DNA of 64,000 bases from Streptomyces griseoluteus. GTDB lineage: Bacteria > Actinomycetota > Actinomycetes > Streptomycetales > Streptomycetaceae. The number at the start of each line of letters is the position of its first letter. Position 1 is the first letter of the stretch. Under the pieces are notes generated by a model. It did not search any database and was not told the DNA's origin. It worked only from the letters and a program-made list of their open reading frames with translations. Positions 17,937 through 26,564 of this stretch are shown in pieces. The stretch lies in NCBI GenBank assembly GCA_000717735.1, contig JOBE01000028.1, positions 25,730 to 89,729 on the forward strand, given 5' to 3'. The position numbers and the translations under genes are program-made.

Positions 17937-20180
17937 TTGACCTACGCACGTACGCCCCGACGGCGGCTCGCCGCAGCGATCACCGTCGCGCTCGCCGTCA
18001 CGGCCGGACCCCTCATGGCGGGCCCGGCCGTGGCGACACCGGGGGCGATATCTGCCGCCGCGCAGGCGACCGCGACCCAGCAGGACGTCATCCCGTTCCG
18101 GGACGGCGCGACCGTCGCCGGTGCGGGCAGGACGGGCTTCCTCAGCCGCCACACCGTCGACGGCAAGGCCCTGTACGAGTGGACGCGGTACGCGGACGGC
18201 GTCACCACCGCGCTGCCGCCCGGCACCGTCGCGCCGATGGGAGGGAGCGACATCGTCACGCAGGTCGACGGTTCGGTCCACACCCTCCACGACATGGCGA
18301 CGGGCGCGAAGCCCGTGGTGATCGACCTCGGTCTCCTCGGGGACGGGTACGGCTTGGGGCGAGGCCTCGGGCCGTCCACCCTCTTCACCACGAAGACCAC
18401 CGCGGCCGGAGGCAAAGAGGCCCACATCGTCAGCATCGTCGACGGCACTCTCCTCGACGACAAGGTGACCGGACTGCCCGAGAACGCCGTGATCCGTCGC
18501 GTCTTCCTGGGCTATTCCGGCACCGTCGTCGTCCGCTACGACGACGCCCCCGGCTCGACCCCCGGCACGCGCATCGCCGTGATCGACGTCGAGAAGCGCC
18601 AGGTCGTCGAGGACTACGAGGCGAAGGAGGGCGGAAACCACGACGGCGACGTCGCTCTGTCCCCGACCCACATCGCCTGGATCGAGCGGCACACCTACGA
18701 CACGGCGGACGTGGTCGTGGTCCGGCGGGACACCCGCGAGACCAAGCGCGTACCCCTGGGCAAGGCGGACACTCTCTCCGTCGAACTGGCCGGCGACTGG
18801 CTGCTGTACGGGCAGGCGGGCGGTTACAACGCTTCCCAGCACAAGCCCCTGCACGCCCTGACCGCCCAGTCCCTGACGACCGGCGAGACGGTCAAGCTCC
18901 TGGACCACTTCACCAGCTCCGCCCCGGGCCCCGACGGCACGCAGCTCGTGCGGGGCGGAACCGTGGCCGAAGGCGAGGGCGTGTACCGGATCGCCCCCGC
19001 CATCGACGGCGGCCGGCCGGCCGTCACCCTCGTGGCGTCGACCGGCCGGCCCACCACGCTGGAACTGCTCCGTCACGACGTCCCCGAGACGCTCGACCTC
19101 GACCGCGCGGCTCTCCCGCTCGGGCTGAACTGGACGCTCAGCAGGAGCAGCACGAACGTGCGCGTCGAGCTGGTCCACATCGCGACGCAGAAGACGTGGA
19201 AGCCGAATATCTCCCACTTCGCCGGGGGCGTCGTCGGCTTCAAGTGGGACGGCGTGTACGCCCAGAACTGGACCACCATCCGCCCGTACTCCGACGCCGT
19301 CCCCGCCCCCAACGGCGACTACATCTGGCGCCTCACAGCGGAGCCGCGCGACGGCATCGGGCCCGTCGTGGAGAAGTCCGGCGCCTTCAAGGTCGTCCGC
19401 AAGACCGTCGCGCACGACTTCAACGACAACGGCACCCCGGACCTCCTCATACGGGAGCCCTCCGGCCACCTGTCCCTCTACAACACGAGCACGCCCCTCG
19501 GGTCATGGCCCGTCAACCCGGCCGAGCCGCTCGGCACCGGCTGGGACATCTACGACGCGCTCCTCTCCCCCGGCGACGTGGCCGGCGCCGCCCACTCCGA
19601 CATCGTCGCCCGCGACACGAGCGGCGTCCTCTGGCTCCATCAGGGCACCGGCCGGGCCCTCGCCCCCCGGGTGAGGGTCGGCGGCGGCTGGCAGATCTAC
19701 AACGAGATCACCGGCGGCAGCGACCTGACGGGCGACGGCCGCGCCGACCTCGTCGCCACCGACAAGGCCGGGGACCTCTGGCTCTACAAGGGCACCGGGA
19801 ACGCCTCCGCCCCCTTCGCACCGCGCGTCAAGACCGGCCATGGCTGGGGCATCTACAACAAGATCACCGCCACTGGCGACATCGGCGGCGGCACGGCCGG
19901 CGACCTCGTCGCCCGCGATACCGCCGGCGTCCTCTGGCTCTACCTCGGCACCGGCAACGGCACCTTCGCCCAGCGCACCAAGATCGGCGGCGGCTGGAAC
20001 ACCTACAGCGACATCGTCGGCTTCGGCGACGCGGACCGCGACGGCGGCCCCGACCTGCTGGGCGTCACCGCCGCGCACGGCACCCCGTACTTCTACAAGG
20101 GCACCGGCGACTGGCGGGCCCCCTTCGCCCCCCACACCGAGGCCTACGGCTACGCCTACCTGGGCGGCACCGCGTTCTGA
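17937..20180 (+). CDS. Secreted FG-GAP/VCBS repeat propeller protein, paralogue 3
   Basis: This exported protein of about 747 residues starts at TTG 17937 (LTYARTPRRRLAAA), aligned with paralogue 2 and preceded by GAGAAAGAG; an ATG at 17910 is in frame. It has the signal peptide, the WTRYADGVTTA region, an Ig-like domain near 400-490 (YIWRLTAEPRDGIGPVV) and FG-GAP blades to the end. The blades have DxDxDG-type loops such as DLTGDGRADLVATDKAGDLWLYKG. The 3' end overlaps the convergent ATPase gene by 25 bp. An extracellular binding or surface role is inferred from the fold only. Confidence 0.85.
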   Translation: MTYARTPRRRLAAAITVALAVTAGPLMAGPAVATPGAISAAAQATATQQDVIPFRDGATVAGAGRTGFLSRHTVDGKALYEWTRYADGVTTALPPGTVAPMGGSDIVTQVDGSVHTLHDMATGAKPVVIDLGLLGDGYGLGRGLGPSTLFTTKTTAAGGKEAHIVSIVDGTLLDDKVTGLPENAVIRRVFLGYSGTVVVRYDDAPGSTPGTRIAVIDVEKRQVVEDYEAKEGGNHDGDVALSPTHIAWIERHTYDTADVVVVRRDTRETKRVPLGKADTLSVELAGDWLLYGQAGGYNASQHKPLHALTAQSLTTGETVKLLDHFTSSAPGPDGTQLVRGGTVAEGEGVYRIAPAIDGGRPAVTLVASTGRPTTLELLRHDVPETLDLDRAALPLGLNWTLSRSSTNVRVELVHIATQKTWKPNISHFAGGVVGFKWDGVYAQNWTTIRPYSDAVPAPNGDYIWRLTAEPRDGIGPVVEKSGAFKVVRKTVAHDFNDNGTPDLLIREPSGHLSLYNTSTPLGSWPVNPAEPLGTGWDIYDALLSPGDVAGAAHSDIVARDTSGVLWLHQGTGRALAPRVRVGGGWQIYNEITGGSDLTGDGRADLVATDKAGDLWLYKGTGNASAPFAPRVKTGHGWGIYNKITATGDIGGGTAGDLVARDTAGVLWLYLGTGNGTFAQRTKIGGGWNTYSDIVGFGDADRDGGPDLLGVTAAHGTPYFYKGTGDWRAPFAPHTEAYGYAYLGGTAF

Positions 20181-20587
20181 CACGTCAGCGGGACGGTCGC
20201 CCAGACCGTCTTGCCGACGACGCACCGGTCCTTCACGCCCCACGCCGTCGCGAGGGCGGCCACGAGCAGCAGCCCGTAGCCGCCCTCGTCCGGTTCCCGG
20301 ACCGGTGACGGTCTCCGTTCCCCGCGCGCGTCGGACAGCTCGATGCGTACGTGGTCGTCGCCGCGCTCCATCCGCACCTCGAAGTCCCTCCCCGGCACCC
20401 GGCCGTGGAGAGCGGCGTTGCCGGCGAGCTCGGCGACGACCAGTTCGGCCGCCTCGGCGGCGGAGCCGGTCACGCCCCAGTCGTGGAGCTGCTGCACGGC
20501 GAGTAGCCGGGCCAGACGTGCGCCCCGGCGCGTGGCCGAGAGCCGGAGCGTGAACTCACTGGTGGGGGTGGTGGTTTCGGATTTCAT
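20156..20587 (-). CDS. HATPase_c ATP-binding protein (anti-sigma/RsbW-like)
   Basis: This 143-residue protein has the single GHKL ATPase fold of actinobacterial regulatory kinases. The N box is in ELVVAELAGNAALHG (about 48-62), the G1-like DARGERRPSP follows and the G2 motif is GGYGLLLVAALATAWG. In Streptomyces such proteins are often encoded beside XRE-DUF5753/DUF397 pairs, as in whiJ-type loci. Here it is divergent from that pair across 91 bp. Its role there is unknown; it may bind the DUF397 protein as an anti-sigma pair does. The start is ATG at 20587 with a weak CTGGGGC site. Confidence 0.85.
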   Translation of the reverse strand: MKSETTTPTSEFTLRLSATRRGARLARLLAVQQLHDWGVTGSAAEAAELVVAELAGNAALHGRVPGRDFEVRMERGDDHVRIELSDARGERRPSPVREPDEGGYGLLLVAALATAWGVKDRCVVGKTVWATVPLTCQNAVPPR

Positions 20588-20602
20588 GCCCCAGAGCCTG
20601 CT

Positions 20603-20663
20603 GGGTGCGCCCTACCCTGAACAGCAGCGACGCGACGACGCTGAGTCACTGTACGGGTGCGCC
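20603..20663. promoter_or_regulatory. Paired 9-bp direct repeats, operator candidate
   Basis: GGGTGCGCC occurs at 20603-20611 and 20655-20663, 52 bp apart, which is about five helical turns. The pair brackets the divergent promoter region between the ATPase gene and the XRE gene. It is a candidate binding site for the encoded XRE regulator. No binding data are implied. Confidence 0.35.
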
Positions 20664-20678
20664 AAGAGGGCGGTACGG

Positions 20679-21542
20679 ATGTCGGGGAACGTGGTGGAGA
20701 GGCCGGAACGGCCCTCCGAGGTGGACGGTACGGCGCACCTGTTTCGTGCGCTCGGGAAAATCATCAAGGTGCTGCGCAAGAACGCGGGTCTGAGCCAGGC
20801 GGAGCTGGCGGAGATCACGCATTGCGGCGAGGACCTGATCTCGGCGATGGAGCGGGGTGTACGGACACCCCAGCCGGACTTTCTGATCCGGGCGGACCCC
20901 GTGCTGAACGCGGGGGGTGTGCTGATCGCGGCGGTGGACGACGTCCGGGAGGCGCTGGCGAAGGTACGGGTGAGGCATCCGGACTGGTTCCGGAGCTTCG
21001 CGGGGGCGGAAGCGGAGGCGGTGGCCTTGCACTATTACGAAGTGCAGGCGGTGCCGGGCTTGCTGCAGACGGAGGCGTATGCCCGAGCCGTGATGCGCCA
21101 CCGGCGGCCCGTCTGGGACGAGCAGACGATCGAGAAGTGGGTGGCCGACCGGCTGGCCCGTCAGTCGGTTTTCGACAAGTGGCCGCCGACGACGATCAGT
21201 TTCGTCCTGGAAGAGGCCATCCTGCGCCGCCCCACCGGCGGGCGGAGCGTCCATCGTGAACAGCTCCGTCGCATCATGGAGATCGCCAGTCGACGGACGG
21301 TCCACCTCCAGGTAATGCCGCTCAGTTGGGAGGAACACCCCTCGCTCGACGGTGCGTTCACGCTCCTCACCCCCAAGGGGCGACGGGAGGTCGCGTACAC
21401 CGAGATCTACGGGCATCCTCGGCTGATCACCGACCCGGAAGAAGTACGCACGTACACCGAGCGCTATGGGATCATCCGGGCGCAGGCACTCACGCCCCAA
21501 GAGTCCCTGGAGTTGATCGAGAAGATGCTGGGAGAGCTATGA
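20679..21542 (+). CDS. XRE-family regulator with DUF5753 (WhiJ-like)
   Basis: This 287-residue protein has a helix-turn-helix at about 25-80 (LRKNAGLSQAELAEITHCGEDLISAMERG) and a C-terminal DUF5753 domain with FAGAEAEAVALHYYEVQAVPGLLQTEAYARA, the usual ligand/partner region. The ATG at 20679 follows an AAGAGGG site. Its stop overlaps the DUF397 start as ATGA, so the pair is translationally coupled. With the divergent ATPase gene this makes the three-part cassette known from whiJ and abaA-like loci, which affect development and antibiotic production. Whether this is the whiJ orthologue cannot be settled here. Confidence 0.88.
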   Translation: MSGNVVERPERPSEVDGTAHLFRALGKIIKVLRKNAGLSQAELAEITHCGEDLISAMERGVRTPQPDFLIRADPVLNAGGVLIAAVDDVREALAKVRVRHPDWFRSFAGAEAEAVALHYYEVQAVPGLLQTEAYARAVMRHRRPVWDEQTIEKWVADRLARQSVFDKWPPTTISFVLEEAILRRPTGGRSVHREQLRRIMEIASRRTVHLQVMPLSWEEHPSLDGAFTLLTPKGRREVAYTEIYGHPRLITDPEEVRTYTERYGIIRAQALTPQESLELIEKMLGEL

Positions 21543-21784
21543 GCACCGTGGAACTGGCCTGGTTCAAGAGCAGCTACAGCAGCGGTGAGGGCGGCAACTG
21601 CATCGAAGTCGCCTATGACTGGCGGAAGTCCAGCTACAGCGGCGGCGAAGGCGGCGAGTGCGTCGAGGTCGCCGCCCACCCCACCGCCATCCACGTCCGC
21701 GATTCCAAGAACCCCCACGGCCCCCAGCTCGCCGTCGCCCCGGCGGCCTGGGCCGCGTTCGTGGACGTAGCGTCGGGCGCGTGA
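21539..21784 (+). CDS. DUF397 protein with duplicated core motif
   Basis: This 81-residue partner of the XRE regulator contains the DUF397 core twice in a row: WFKSSYSSGEGGNCIEVA and WRKSSYSGGEGGECVEVA. One normal C-terminal part follows (HVRDSKNPHGPQLAVAPAAWAAFV). Most DUF397 proteins have one copy. In WhiJ-type systems the small protein is thought to modulate the DNA-binding partner. It overlaps the XRE stop (ATGA) and the HAD start (GTGA), so three genes are coupled. The DUF397 gene near 62.0 kb shows the same duplication. Confidence 0.85.
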   Translation: MSTVELAWFKSSYSSGEGGNCIEVAYDWRKSSYSGGEGGECVEVAAHPTAIHVRDSKNPHGPQLAVAPAAWAAFVDVASGA

Positions 21785-22476
21785 CCAGCAAGGACTTCGT
21801 TCTCTTCGACGTCGACGGCACCCTCATGGACGCCGTCGCCAACCAGCGGCGCGTCTGGCACGAGTGGGCCGCGCGGTACGGGCTCGACGGGGACGAGGTG
21901 TACGCCGTCGCGCTGCGGACGCGGCCCGTGGAGACCTTCGCGGCCGTCGTGCCGGGCGCGGACCCGGACGAGTGCCTCGCCCTCCTGCACGCGCTGGAGG
22001 ACGAGGACGTCCGTACGGGTACGTACGCGGCCTTCGAGGGCGCCGTCGAGCTGCTGTCCGCCCTGCCCGCCGACCGGTGGGCGCTGGTCACGTCGAACTA
22101 CGAGCACCGGGTCCGGGGCCGGTTCGGGCGGACCGGGCTTCCGATGCCCGCGCTCGTCATCGACGCGGCCTCGGTGGCCGAGGGGAAGCCGTCGCCCGTC
22201 CCGTACCTGACGGCCGCCGAGAAGCTCGGTGCCGACCCGGCGGAGTGTCTGGTGATCGAGGACGCGCCGTCGGGGGTCCGTTCGGGTCTGGCGGCCGGGA
22301 TGACCGTATGGACGGTCAACACACCGGCCGCGCACCCGGAGGCGCACCGCCACTTCCCAACCCTGGCGGAGGCGGCGCCGCACGTCCTGGCGGCGCTGGG
22401 CTGGGAACGGTCAGAGGATGGTGTCGTAGATGCCCCAGCCCCAGCCGATCTGCCTGCGGGTCGGCGACGGGACTAG
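21781..22476 (+). CDS. HAD family hydrolase (phosphatase)
   Basis: This 231-residue haloacid-dehalogenase-type phosphatase has motif I DVDGT (about 8-12, nucleophile Asp8), motif II in LVTSNYE, the motif III lysine in EGKPSPVPY and motif IV in VIEDAPSG. The cap is alpha-helical, as in beta-phosphoglucomutase/glycerol-phosphatase relatives. Substrate is unknown. GTG at 21781 overlaps the DUF397 stop, so it may belong to the regulator operon. The last 66 bp overlap the convergent tachylectin-like gene, which suggests an extended C-terminus in this copy. Confidence 0.85.
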   Translation: MTSKDFVLFDVDGTLMDAVANQRRVWHEWAARYGLDGDEVYAVALRTRPVETFAAVVPGADPDECLALLHALEDEDVRTGTYAAFEGAVELLSALPADRWALVTSNYEHRVRGRFGRTGLPMPALVIDAASVAEGKPSPVPYLTAAEKLGADPAECLVIEDAPSGVRSGLAAGMTVWTVNTPAAHPEAHRHFPTLAEAAPHVLAALGWERSEDGVVDAPAPADLPAGRRRD

Positions 22477-23721
22477 GTTGCCGACGCGGGCGAGGCCTTC
22501 GTAGAACCAGAGACGGCCTTCCTTGTCGCGGGCGAGGTAGTCGCCGTAGCGGGAGCCGGCGAGATTCCGGGCGTAGGCGATGCGGTCGTAGGCGTTCCAG
22601 CCACCGCCCAGGCGCACCCTCGGCGGGATGCCCGAGCCATGCCAAAAGAGCTCGTGCGACCAGAGCACTCCGGCCGTGTCGCGGGCAACGACGCCGTATC
22701 CGGGGCTCTGGCCCTGGCCCACGATGGCGCTGTACACGTTCCAGCCGTCGGTGACGAGCCGGGGCGGCTGGAGGGGGACGGACGGGGAGCCGTCCCACGT
22801 CTGCGGGTAGTACCAGACGAGCCCCTCCCGGTCCCGGGCCATGAGGCCCCCGCCCCGGGTCGTGATCGCCGTGTAGATGTTCCAGCCGCCGCCGACCCGC
22901 ACGCGCGGCTTGAAGGGGGCGTCCGGGTTTCCGGAGCCCTGGTAGTGCCAGAGGACCCCGTCCCTGTCCCGGGCGACGATGCTGCCCTCGCCCGCCGCCG
23001 TCCGCTCTCCGAGGGGAGTGATCGACGTGTAGATGTTCCAGCCGCCGCCGATGCGCTCGCGCGCCTTGAGCGGCTTCTCGTGGAGGCCGGTGCTCTCGTA
23101 CTGCCAGAGCACGCCCGCCTTGTCACGGGCGAGGACGGTCGTCCGCAGGTGGGCCGCCGGGGTGTTCCGGGCGAACTGGAAGACCACGGGCCCGCTCGCG
23201 AGGTCGGGGGCCCCGCCCGCGCCCACTTCGAGGGTGCCGTTGACGTCCCCGTGCCGGCGGGCGTCGATGCCCGACTCGATACGGATGTCGTAGGTGAGGG
23301 TGGTCGCGGCCTCGGTGACGGGCATCGTGGCAACGTACGGGCCCTGGTTGACCCCTTCGACCGGATCCAGCCAGGGGCAGGGCTGGTAGGCACCGCCGTT
23401 GACCGAGCAGGTCGCCTTGATGTCGTCCTGGAAGTTCCACGCGTCACCCGCGAACTCATAGGTGATCGGCAGGAGAAGCCGGGCCTTCACGGGGCCGCTC
23501 GCGTCCGCCGGAAGAGTGACGGTGACCCGAGTGGTCACCACCTCCTCGCCCGAGGGCACGACCAGCGGCCCGCCCTCCTGGACGACGGTGCCGGTCGTGC
23601 TCGTGGTCGCCGTCCCGGCGGCCGGGGGTACGGCAGCCGTCGCCGTGCCTCCCAGTACCGCAGGGGCCACGCCGACGACCAGAGCCGTCGCTATCGCCAG
23701 AGCCGCACGCGCATGTGCCAC
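22411..23721 (-). CDS. Secreted tachylectin/FG-GAP-type propeller protein
   Basis: This protein of about 436 residues has an N-terminal signal peptide (VAHARAALAIATALVVG), then an Ig-like beta region to about 190 (VTVTLPADASGPVKARLLLP). Five or six repeats of the form LARDKAGVLWQYESTG...IGGGWNIYTSI follow. The Trp-rich spacing is that of tachylectin-2-like propellers, which bind GlcNAc/GalNAc, and the repeats match those of the paralogues at 12-20 kb. GTG at 23721 follows GGGGGA. It is divergent from the lectin-tailed kinase. Three 8-bp direct repeats lie 30-53 bp upstream. Sugar binding is inferred. Confidence 0.82.
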   Translation of the reverse strand: MAHARAALAIATALVVGVAPAVLGGTATAAVPPAAGTATTSTTGTVVQEGGPLVVPSGEEVVTTRVTVTLPADASGPVKARLLLPITYEFAGDAWNFQDDIKATCSVNGGAYQPCPWLDPVEGVNQGPYVATMPVTEAATTLTYDIRIESGIDARRHGDVNGTLEVGAGGAPDLASGPVVFQFARNTPAAHLRTTVLARDKAGVLWQYESTGLHEKPLKARERIGGGWNIYTSITPLGERTAAGEGSIVARDRDGVLWHYQGSGNPDAPFKPRVRVGGGWNIYTAITTRGGGLMARDREGLVWYYPQTWDGSPSVPLQPPRLVTDGWNVYSAIVGQGQSPGYGVVARDTAGVLWSHELFWHGSGIPPRVRLGGGWNAYDRIAYARNLAGSRYGDYLARDKEGRLWFYEGLARVGNLVPSPTRRQIGWGWGIYDTIL

Positions 23722-23750
23722 GAATCCCCCAGGAGTTCTACCGATTTGGT

Positions 23751-23774
23751 TCGGTAGTTCGGTAGTCCGGTAGT
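23751..23774. repeat. Three tandem 8-bp repeats upstream of the propeller gene
   Basis: TCGGTAGT, TCGGTAGT and CCGGTAGT follow head to tail. On the gene's strand they read as ACTACCGA-type units 30-53 bp before its GTG. They could be a multi-site operator or a slippage-prone leader. An extra half-match (ACCGATTTGGTTCGGT) at the left edge extends the pattern. Confidence 0.6.
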
Positions 23775-24019
23775 TCGCGTCTTTGACCTTCGGCGGGGGC
23801 GAATGGTTGTGCGGAAAGGTTTCCGAGGCGCGGAGGGTGGAAGCGTCGAGCGAGTGCGGGTGGGACCGTCCTCCGGCCGATGCCCGGGGCCCGTGGGGCC
23901 ACGCCCCCGGCCGCCGCACTCGGAAAGAGGGCGGCCGCACCCGTACACCCGCGCAGCCGCCCCACCCCCAGCACCTCAGAAACCCCAACCGTGATATGCG
24001 TAGCCGCACTTGGCCGCCA

Positions 24020-24048
24020 TTCAGATCCCTCACCCCCTCCGCTACTGT
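24020..24048 (+). promoter_or_regulatory. Leaderless promoter of the kinase gene
   Basis: TTCAGA (24020-24025) and TACTGT (24043-24048) are 17 bp apart. The kinase ATG at 24056 lies 7 bp after the -10, where transcription should begin. No ribosome site is present, so a leaderless mRNA is likely. Confidence 0.5.
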
Positions 24049-24055
24049 GTCGGCC

Positions 24056-26095
24056 ATGCAGGGGGAACCGGAAAACAATTCCAGTCTGGAAAGTCTGAGC
24101 GGCAGCGGGGCGATGCCGCTCGAGTCGGGTGACCCCCGGCAGATCGGTGCGTTCAGGCTGCTCGGCGTGCTCGGGTCCGGCGGTATGGGGCGGGTCTATC
24201 TCGGCGCCGTGCCCGGGAAGTTCGCGGCGGTGAAGCGGGTGCTGCCCGTGCTCGCCGAGGACGCCGACTTCCTGAGTCACTTCGGGCACGAGCTCGACAA
24301 CCTCGCCCGGCTGCCCGGCGGGGCCAACACCAAGCTCCTCGCGAGCGACCGCACGGCCAAGCCGCCCTGGTTCGCCACCGAGTTCATACCGGGCATCACA
24401 CTCAGCGAGGCCATCCGGCTGAACGGCGGCCCGCTGACCGGCGAGTCCCTGTGGCGGCTCCTGCGCGAGGCGGCGGCCGGGCTGCGCGTGGTGCACGGCG
24501 CCGACATGGTGCACCGTGACCTCAAGCCGTCCAACGTCATGCTGACCTCCGCCGGCCTCTCCCTGATCGACTTCGGCGTGGCCCGCGCCGCCGACCAGAG
24601 CCGTCTGACCAGGACCGGCATGGTCATCGGCACTCCCGCCTACATGGCCCCCGAGCAGGCCGTCGCCGAGCGGCAGCTGACCGGTGCCGCCGACGTCTTC
24701 GCCCTCGGCAGCCTGCTCCTCTACGCGGCGAACGGCCGGCCTCCGTTCGGCGACGGCTCCGGACCCGACCTCCTCTACCGGGTCGTCCACGGCGAGCCCG
24801 ACTTCGGGCGCCTCACCGAGGCCGATCCCGAGCTCGCGGAGCTCGTACAGAAGTGTTTCGCCAAGGATCCCGCGGACCGTCCGACCGCCGACGAGATCGT
24901 CGGGCTCACCGAGGAGCGCGCGGCCGGGGCCGTCTGGCCGGCGAAGGTCACCGAGCGGATCGGCGAGCGGGCGACGTTCGCGGCCGGGGCGCCCACGGCC
25001 GAGCAGCTCGCCGAGCTGGAGAAGGCCGAGCCCGCGCAGGACGTGGCGACGGCCTCCCTCACCCCGCAGGGCGGGCGGGAGCCCGCGACCGCCTCGCCCG
25101 ATCCCCTGGCCGTCACCGGTCAGGCGGCGCCCGGCAGGCGGGAGGGGCGGCGGAACCGTTTCGTCATGCTCGCCGTGCCCGTCGTCGTGGCGACCGGCAC
25201 CACCCTGACCGTCGCCCTCGGCCCGTACGAGATCGGCCGGCTCGGTGCGGGCCCGGGGTCGTCCGCCGCACCGCCGTCCACAGTGGCCTCGCAGCCGGCG
25301 AACGTACCGTCGGCGGGCGCGTCCGGTTCGCCGTCCTCGCAGACCCCGGGCGGCCCCAAGTCGCCGTCGTCCAAGCCGCCGGGCTCCTCCCCCGGCGCAC
25401 CGCCCCCGCCCGCCGACGGCGGTGGTGGCGCCGGTGGTGACGTCGGCGGCACCGGCACCGTGCCCGGCGGCGCGGGCGGGTCCGGCAGTGGCTCGGGAAG
25501 TGGTTCCGGCAGCGGGTCGGGAAACGGCTCCGTCAGTGGGTCCGGCAGTGGGTCCGGTGGCGGTTCGACCACCACCGCCCCCTCCGGCGGCGGCACGACG
25601 GCCCCTCCCGCACCCCAGCCGACGACCCAGCGGCCCGCGCCCCCGCCGCCCTCGTCGCCCGCGCCGTCCAGCGGCGGTTCGGCGCCCTCGGGGACGTACT
25701 CGCTTGAGAACGGGTCCACCGGCAACTGCCTGGTGGAGTACAACGCGGGTTTCGGCAACATCGTCGGCACGGCCGCGTGTGGCTCCAAGGGCAACGGCAC
25801 CGGCACCTACTGGTACTCCTGGACCTATCGGCCCGACGCGAACGGCACCACGTTCCGGCTGGTCAACAAGACCTCCGGCCGCTGCCTCCAGCCCGGTGGC
25901 AACACCACCGTCACAACCGTCGCCTGCAACGGGGCGAGCGCCCAGTCCTGGAAGGTCCTCACCAGCTCGGCCTCCGGCCGGACCTTCAAGAACATGAGTG
26001 ACGGAAAGTGCCTGACGCCCGGCTCGTTCGCCGCGATGACCTACGCCTGCGGTTCCGGCACCAATCAGCTCTGGCGGAACATCTCAGCCCTCTGA
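24056..26095 (+). CDS. Transmembrane Ser/Thr protein kinase with external ricin-type lectin domain
   Basis: This 679-residue sensor kinase has an N-terminal Hanks kinase domain at about 31-290. It shows the glycine loop LGSGGMGRV, Lys60, HRDLKPSN (Asp155), DFG 172-174 and APE 198-200, so it should be active. One membrane helix lies at about 369-388, then a Pro/Gly/Ser linker (400-545) with long Gly-Ser repeats. The outside ends in a ricin-B-like beta-trefoil (547-679) with CLQPGG...QSWKV and CLTPGS...NQLWRN. Most Streptomyces kinases carry PASTA domains or none; here a sugar ligand is likely. It is divergent from a secreted lectin-like propeller protein and its end overlaps the convergent OB-fold gene by 12 bp. 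Confidence 0.9.
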   Translation: MQGEPENNSSLESLSGSGAMPLESGDPRQIGAFRLLGVLGSGGMGRVYLGAVPGKFAAVKRVLPVLAEDADFLSHFGHELDNLARLPGGANTKLLASDRTAKPPWFATEFIPGITLSEAIRLNGGPLTGESLWRLLREAAAGLRVVHGADMVHRDLKPSNVMLTSAGLSLIDFGVARAADQSRLTRTGMVIGTPAYMAPEQAVAERQLTGAADVFALGSLLLYAANGRPPFGDGSGPDLLYRVVHGEPDFGRLTEADPELAELVQKCFAKDPADRPTADEIVGLTEERAAGAVWPAKVTERIGERATFAAGAPTAEQLAELEKAEPAQDVATASLTPQGGREPATASPDPLAVTGQAAPGRREGRRNRFVMLAVPVVVATGTTLTVALGPYEIGRLGAGPGSSAAPPSTVASQPANVPSAGASGSPSSQTPGGPKSPSSKPPGSSPGAPPPPADGGGGAGGDVGGTGTVPGGAGGSGSGSGSGSGSGSGNGSVSGSGSGSGGGSTTTAPSGGGTTAPPAPQPTTQRPAPPPPSSPAPSSGGSAPSGTYSLENGSTGNCLVEYNAGFGNIVGTAACGSKGNGTGTYWYSWTYRPDANGTTFRLVNKTSGRCLQPGGNTTVTTVACNGASAQSWKVLTSSASGRTFKNMSDGKCLTPGSFAAMTYACGSGTNQLWRNISAL

Positions 26096-26491
26096 ACGCG
26101 GGCGGCCGAAGACCGGGACCGTGACCTCCCCCTCCGCCCGGAAGGCGACCTCCAGTTCCATCCCGATCCGGAGGTCGCCCTCCGGCACGCCCACGACCTC
26201 GGTCATCATGCGCGGGCCCTCGGCCAGGTCGACGACGGCGGCGACGTACGGGACGCGTTCGCCGAAGGGCGGGAGGTCGTTCCGGTGGACGACCGACCAG
26301 GTGTAGAGCGTCGCCCGGCCGCTCGCCCGCTGCCAGCGGACGTCCTCGCTCCAGCAGTGCGGGCAGAACTCGCGCGGGTAGTGGTGGGTCCTGTCGCAGG
26401 CCGCGCAGTGGCGCAGGAGCAGGTGCCCTTCGGCTGCGGCGTCCCAGTACGGGCGCGTGAAGGCGTCGATGTCGGGGTCGGCGGCCATCAT
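26084..26491 (-). CDS. Zn-ribbon OB-fold protein (DUF35)
   Basis: This 135-residue protein has a rubredoxin-like zinc ribbon (Cys29-x2-Cys32, Cys43-x2-Cys46) and a C-terminal OB-fold with RVPYVAAVVDLAEGPRMMTEV. DUF35 proteins partner thiolases, lipid-transfer proteins or acyl-CoA hydratases and are thought to bind acyl-CoA. No thiolase is adjacent. Its neighbours are DoxX upstream in the same operon and CoA enzymes 4 kb away under the same operator. The ATG at 26491 (or 26488) has only a weak ribosome site, 73 bp after the DoxX stop. Confidence 0.85.
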   Translation of the reverse strand: MMAADPDIDAFTRPYWDAAAEGHLLLRHCAACDRTHHYPREFCPHCWSEDVRWQRASGRATLYTWSVVHRNDLPPFGERVPYVAAVVDLAEGPRMMTEVVGVPEGDLRIGMELEVAFRAEGEVTVPVFGRPRSEG

Positions 26492-26564
26492 CGGAGCGGT
26501 CCGGTCGCCGTCACCGTCGCCGCCGTCGTCGGAATCGTCCGGTCGCCCCGGTCCGTCGCCGTCA

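Larger units (their letters stand above)
23722..24055. other. Divergent intergenic region, propeller protein / kinase
   Basis: The 334 bases contain the promoters of the leftward secreted propeller gene and of the rightward kinase. Three tandem 8-bp repeats lie near the left end and a good -35/-10 pair abuts the kinase ATG. Between about 23830 and 23990 I see no gene. Confidence 0.6.

Noticed and set aside
20156..21784. Toxin-antitoxin system
   Set aside because: The three-gene arrangement of ATPase, XRE-DUF5753 and DUF397 is a known developmental regulator type. No toxin fold is present.
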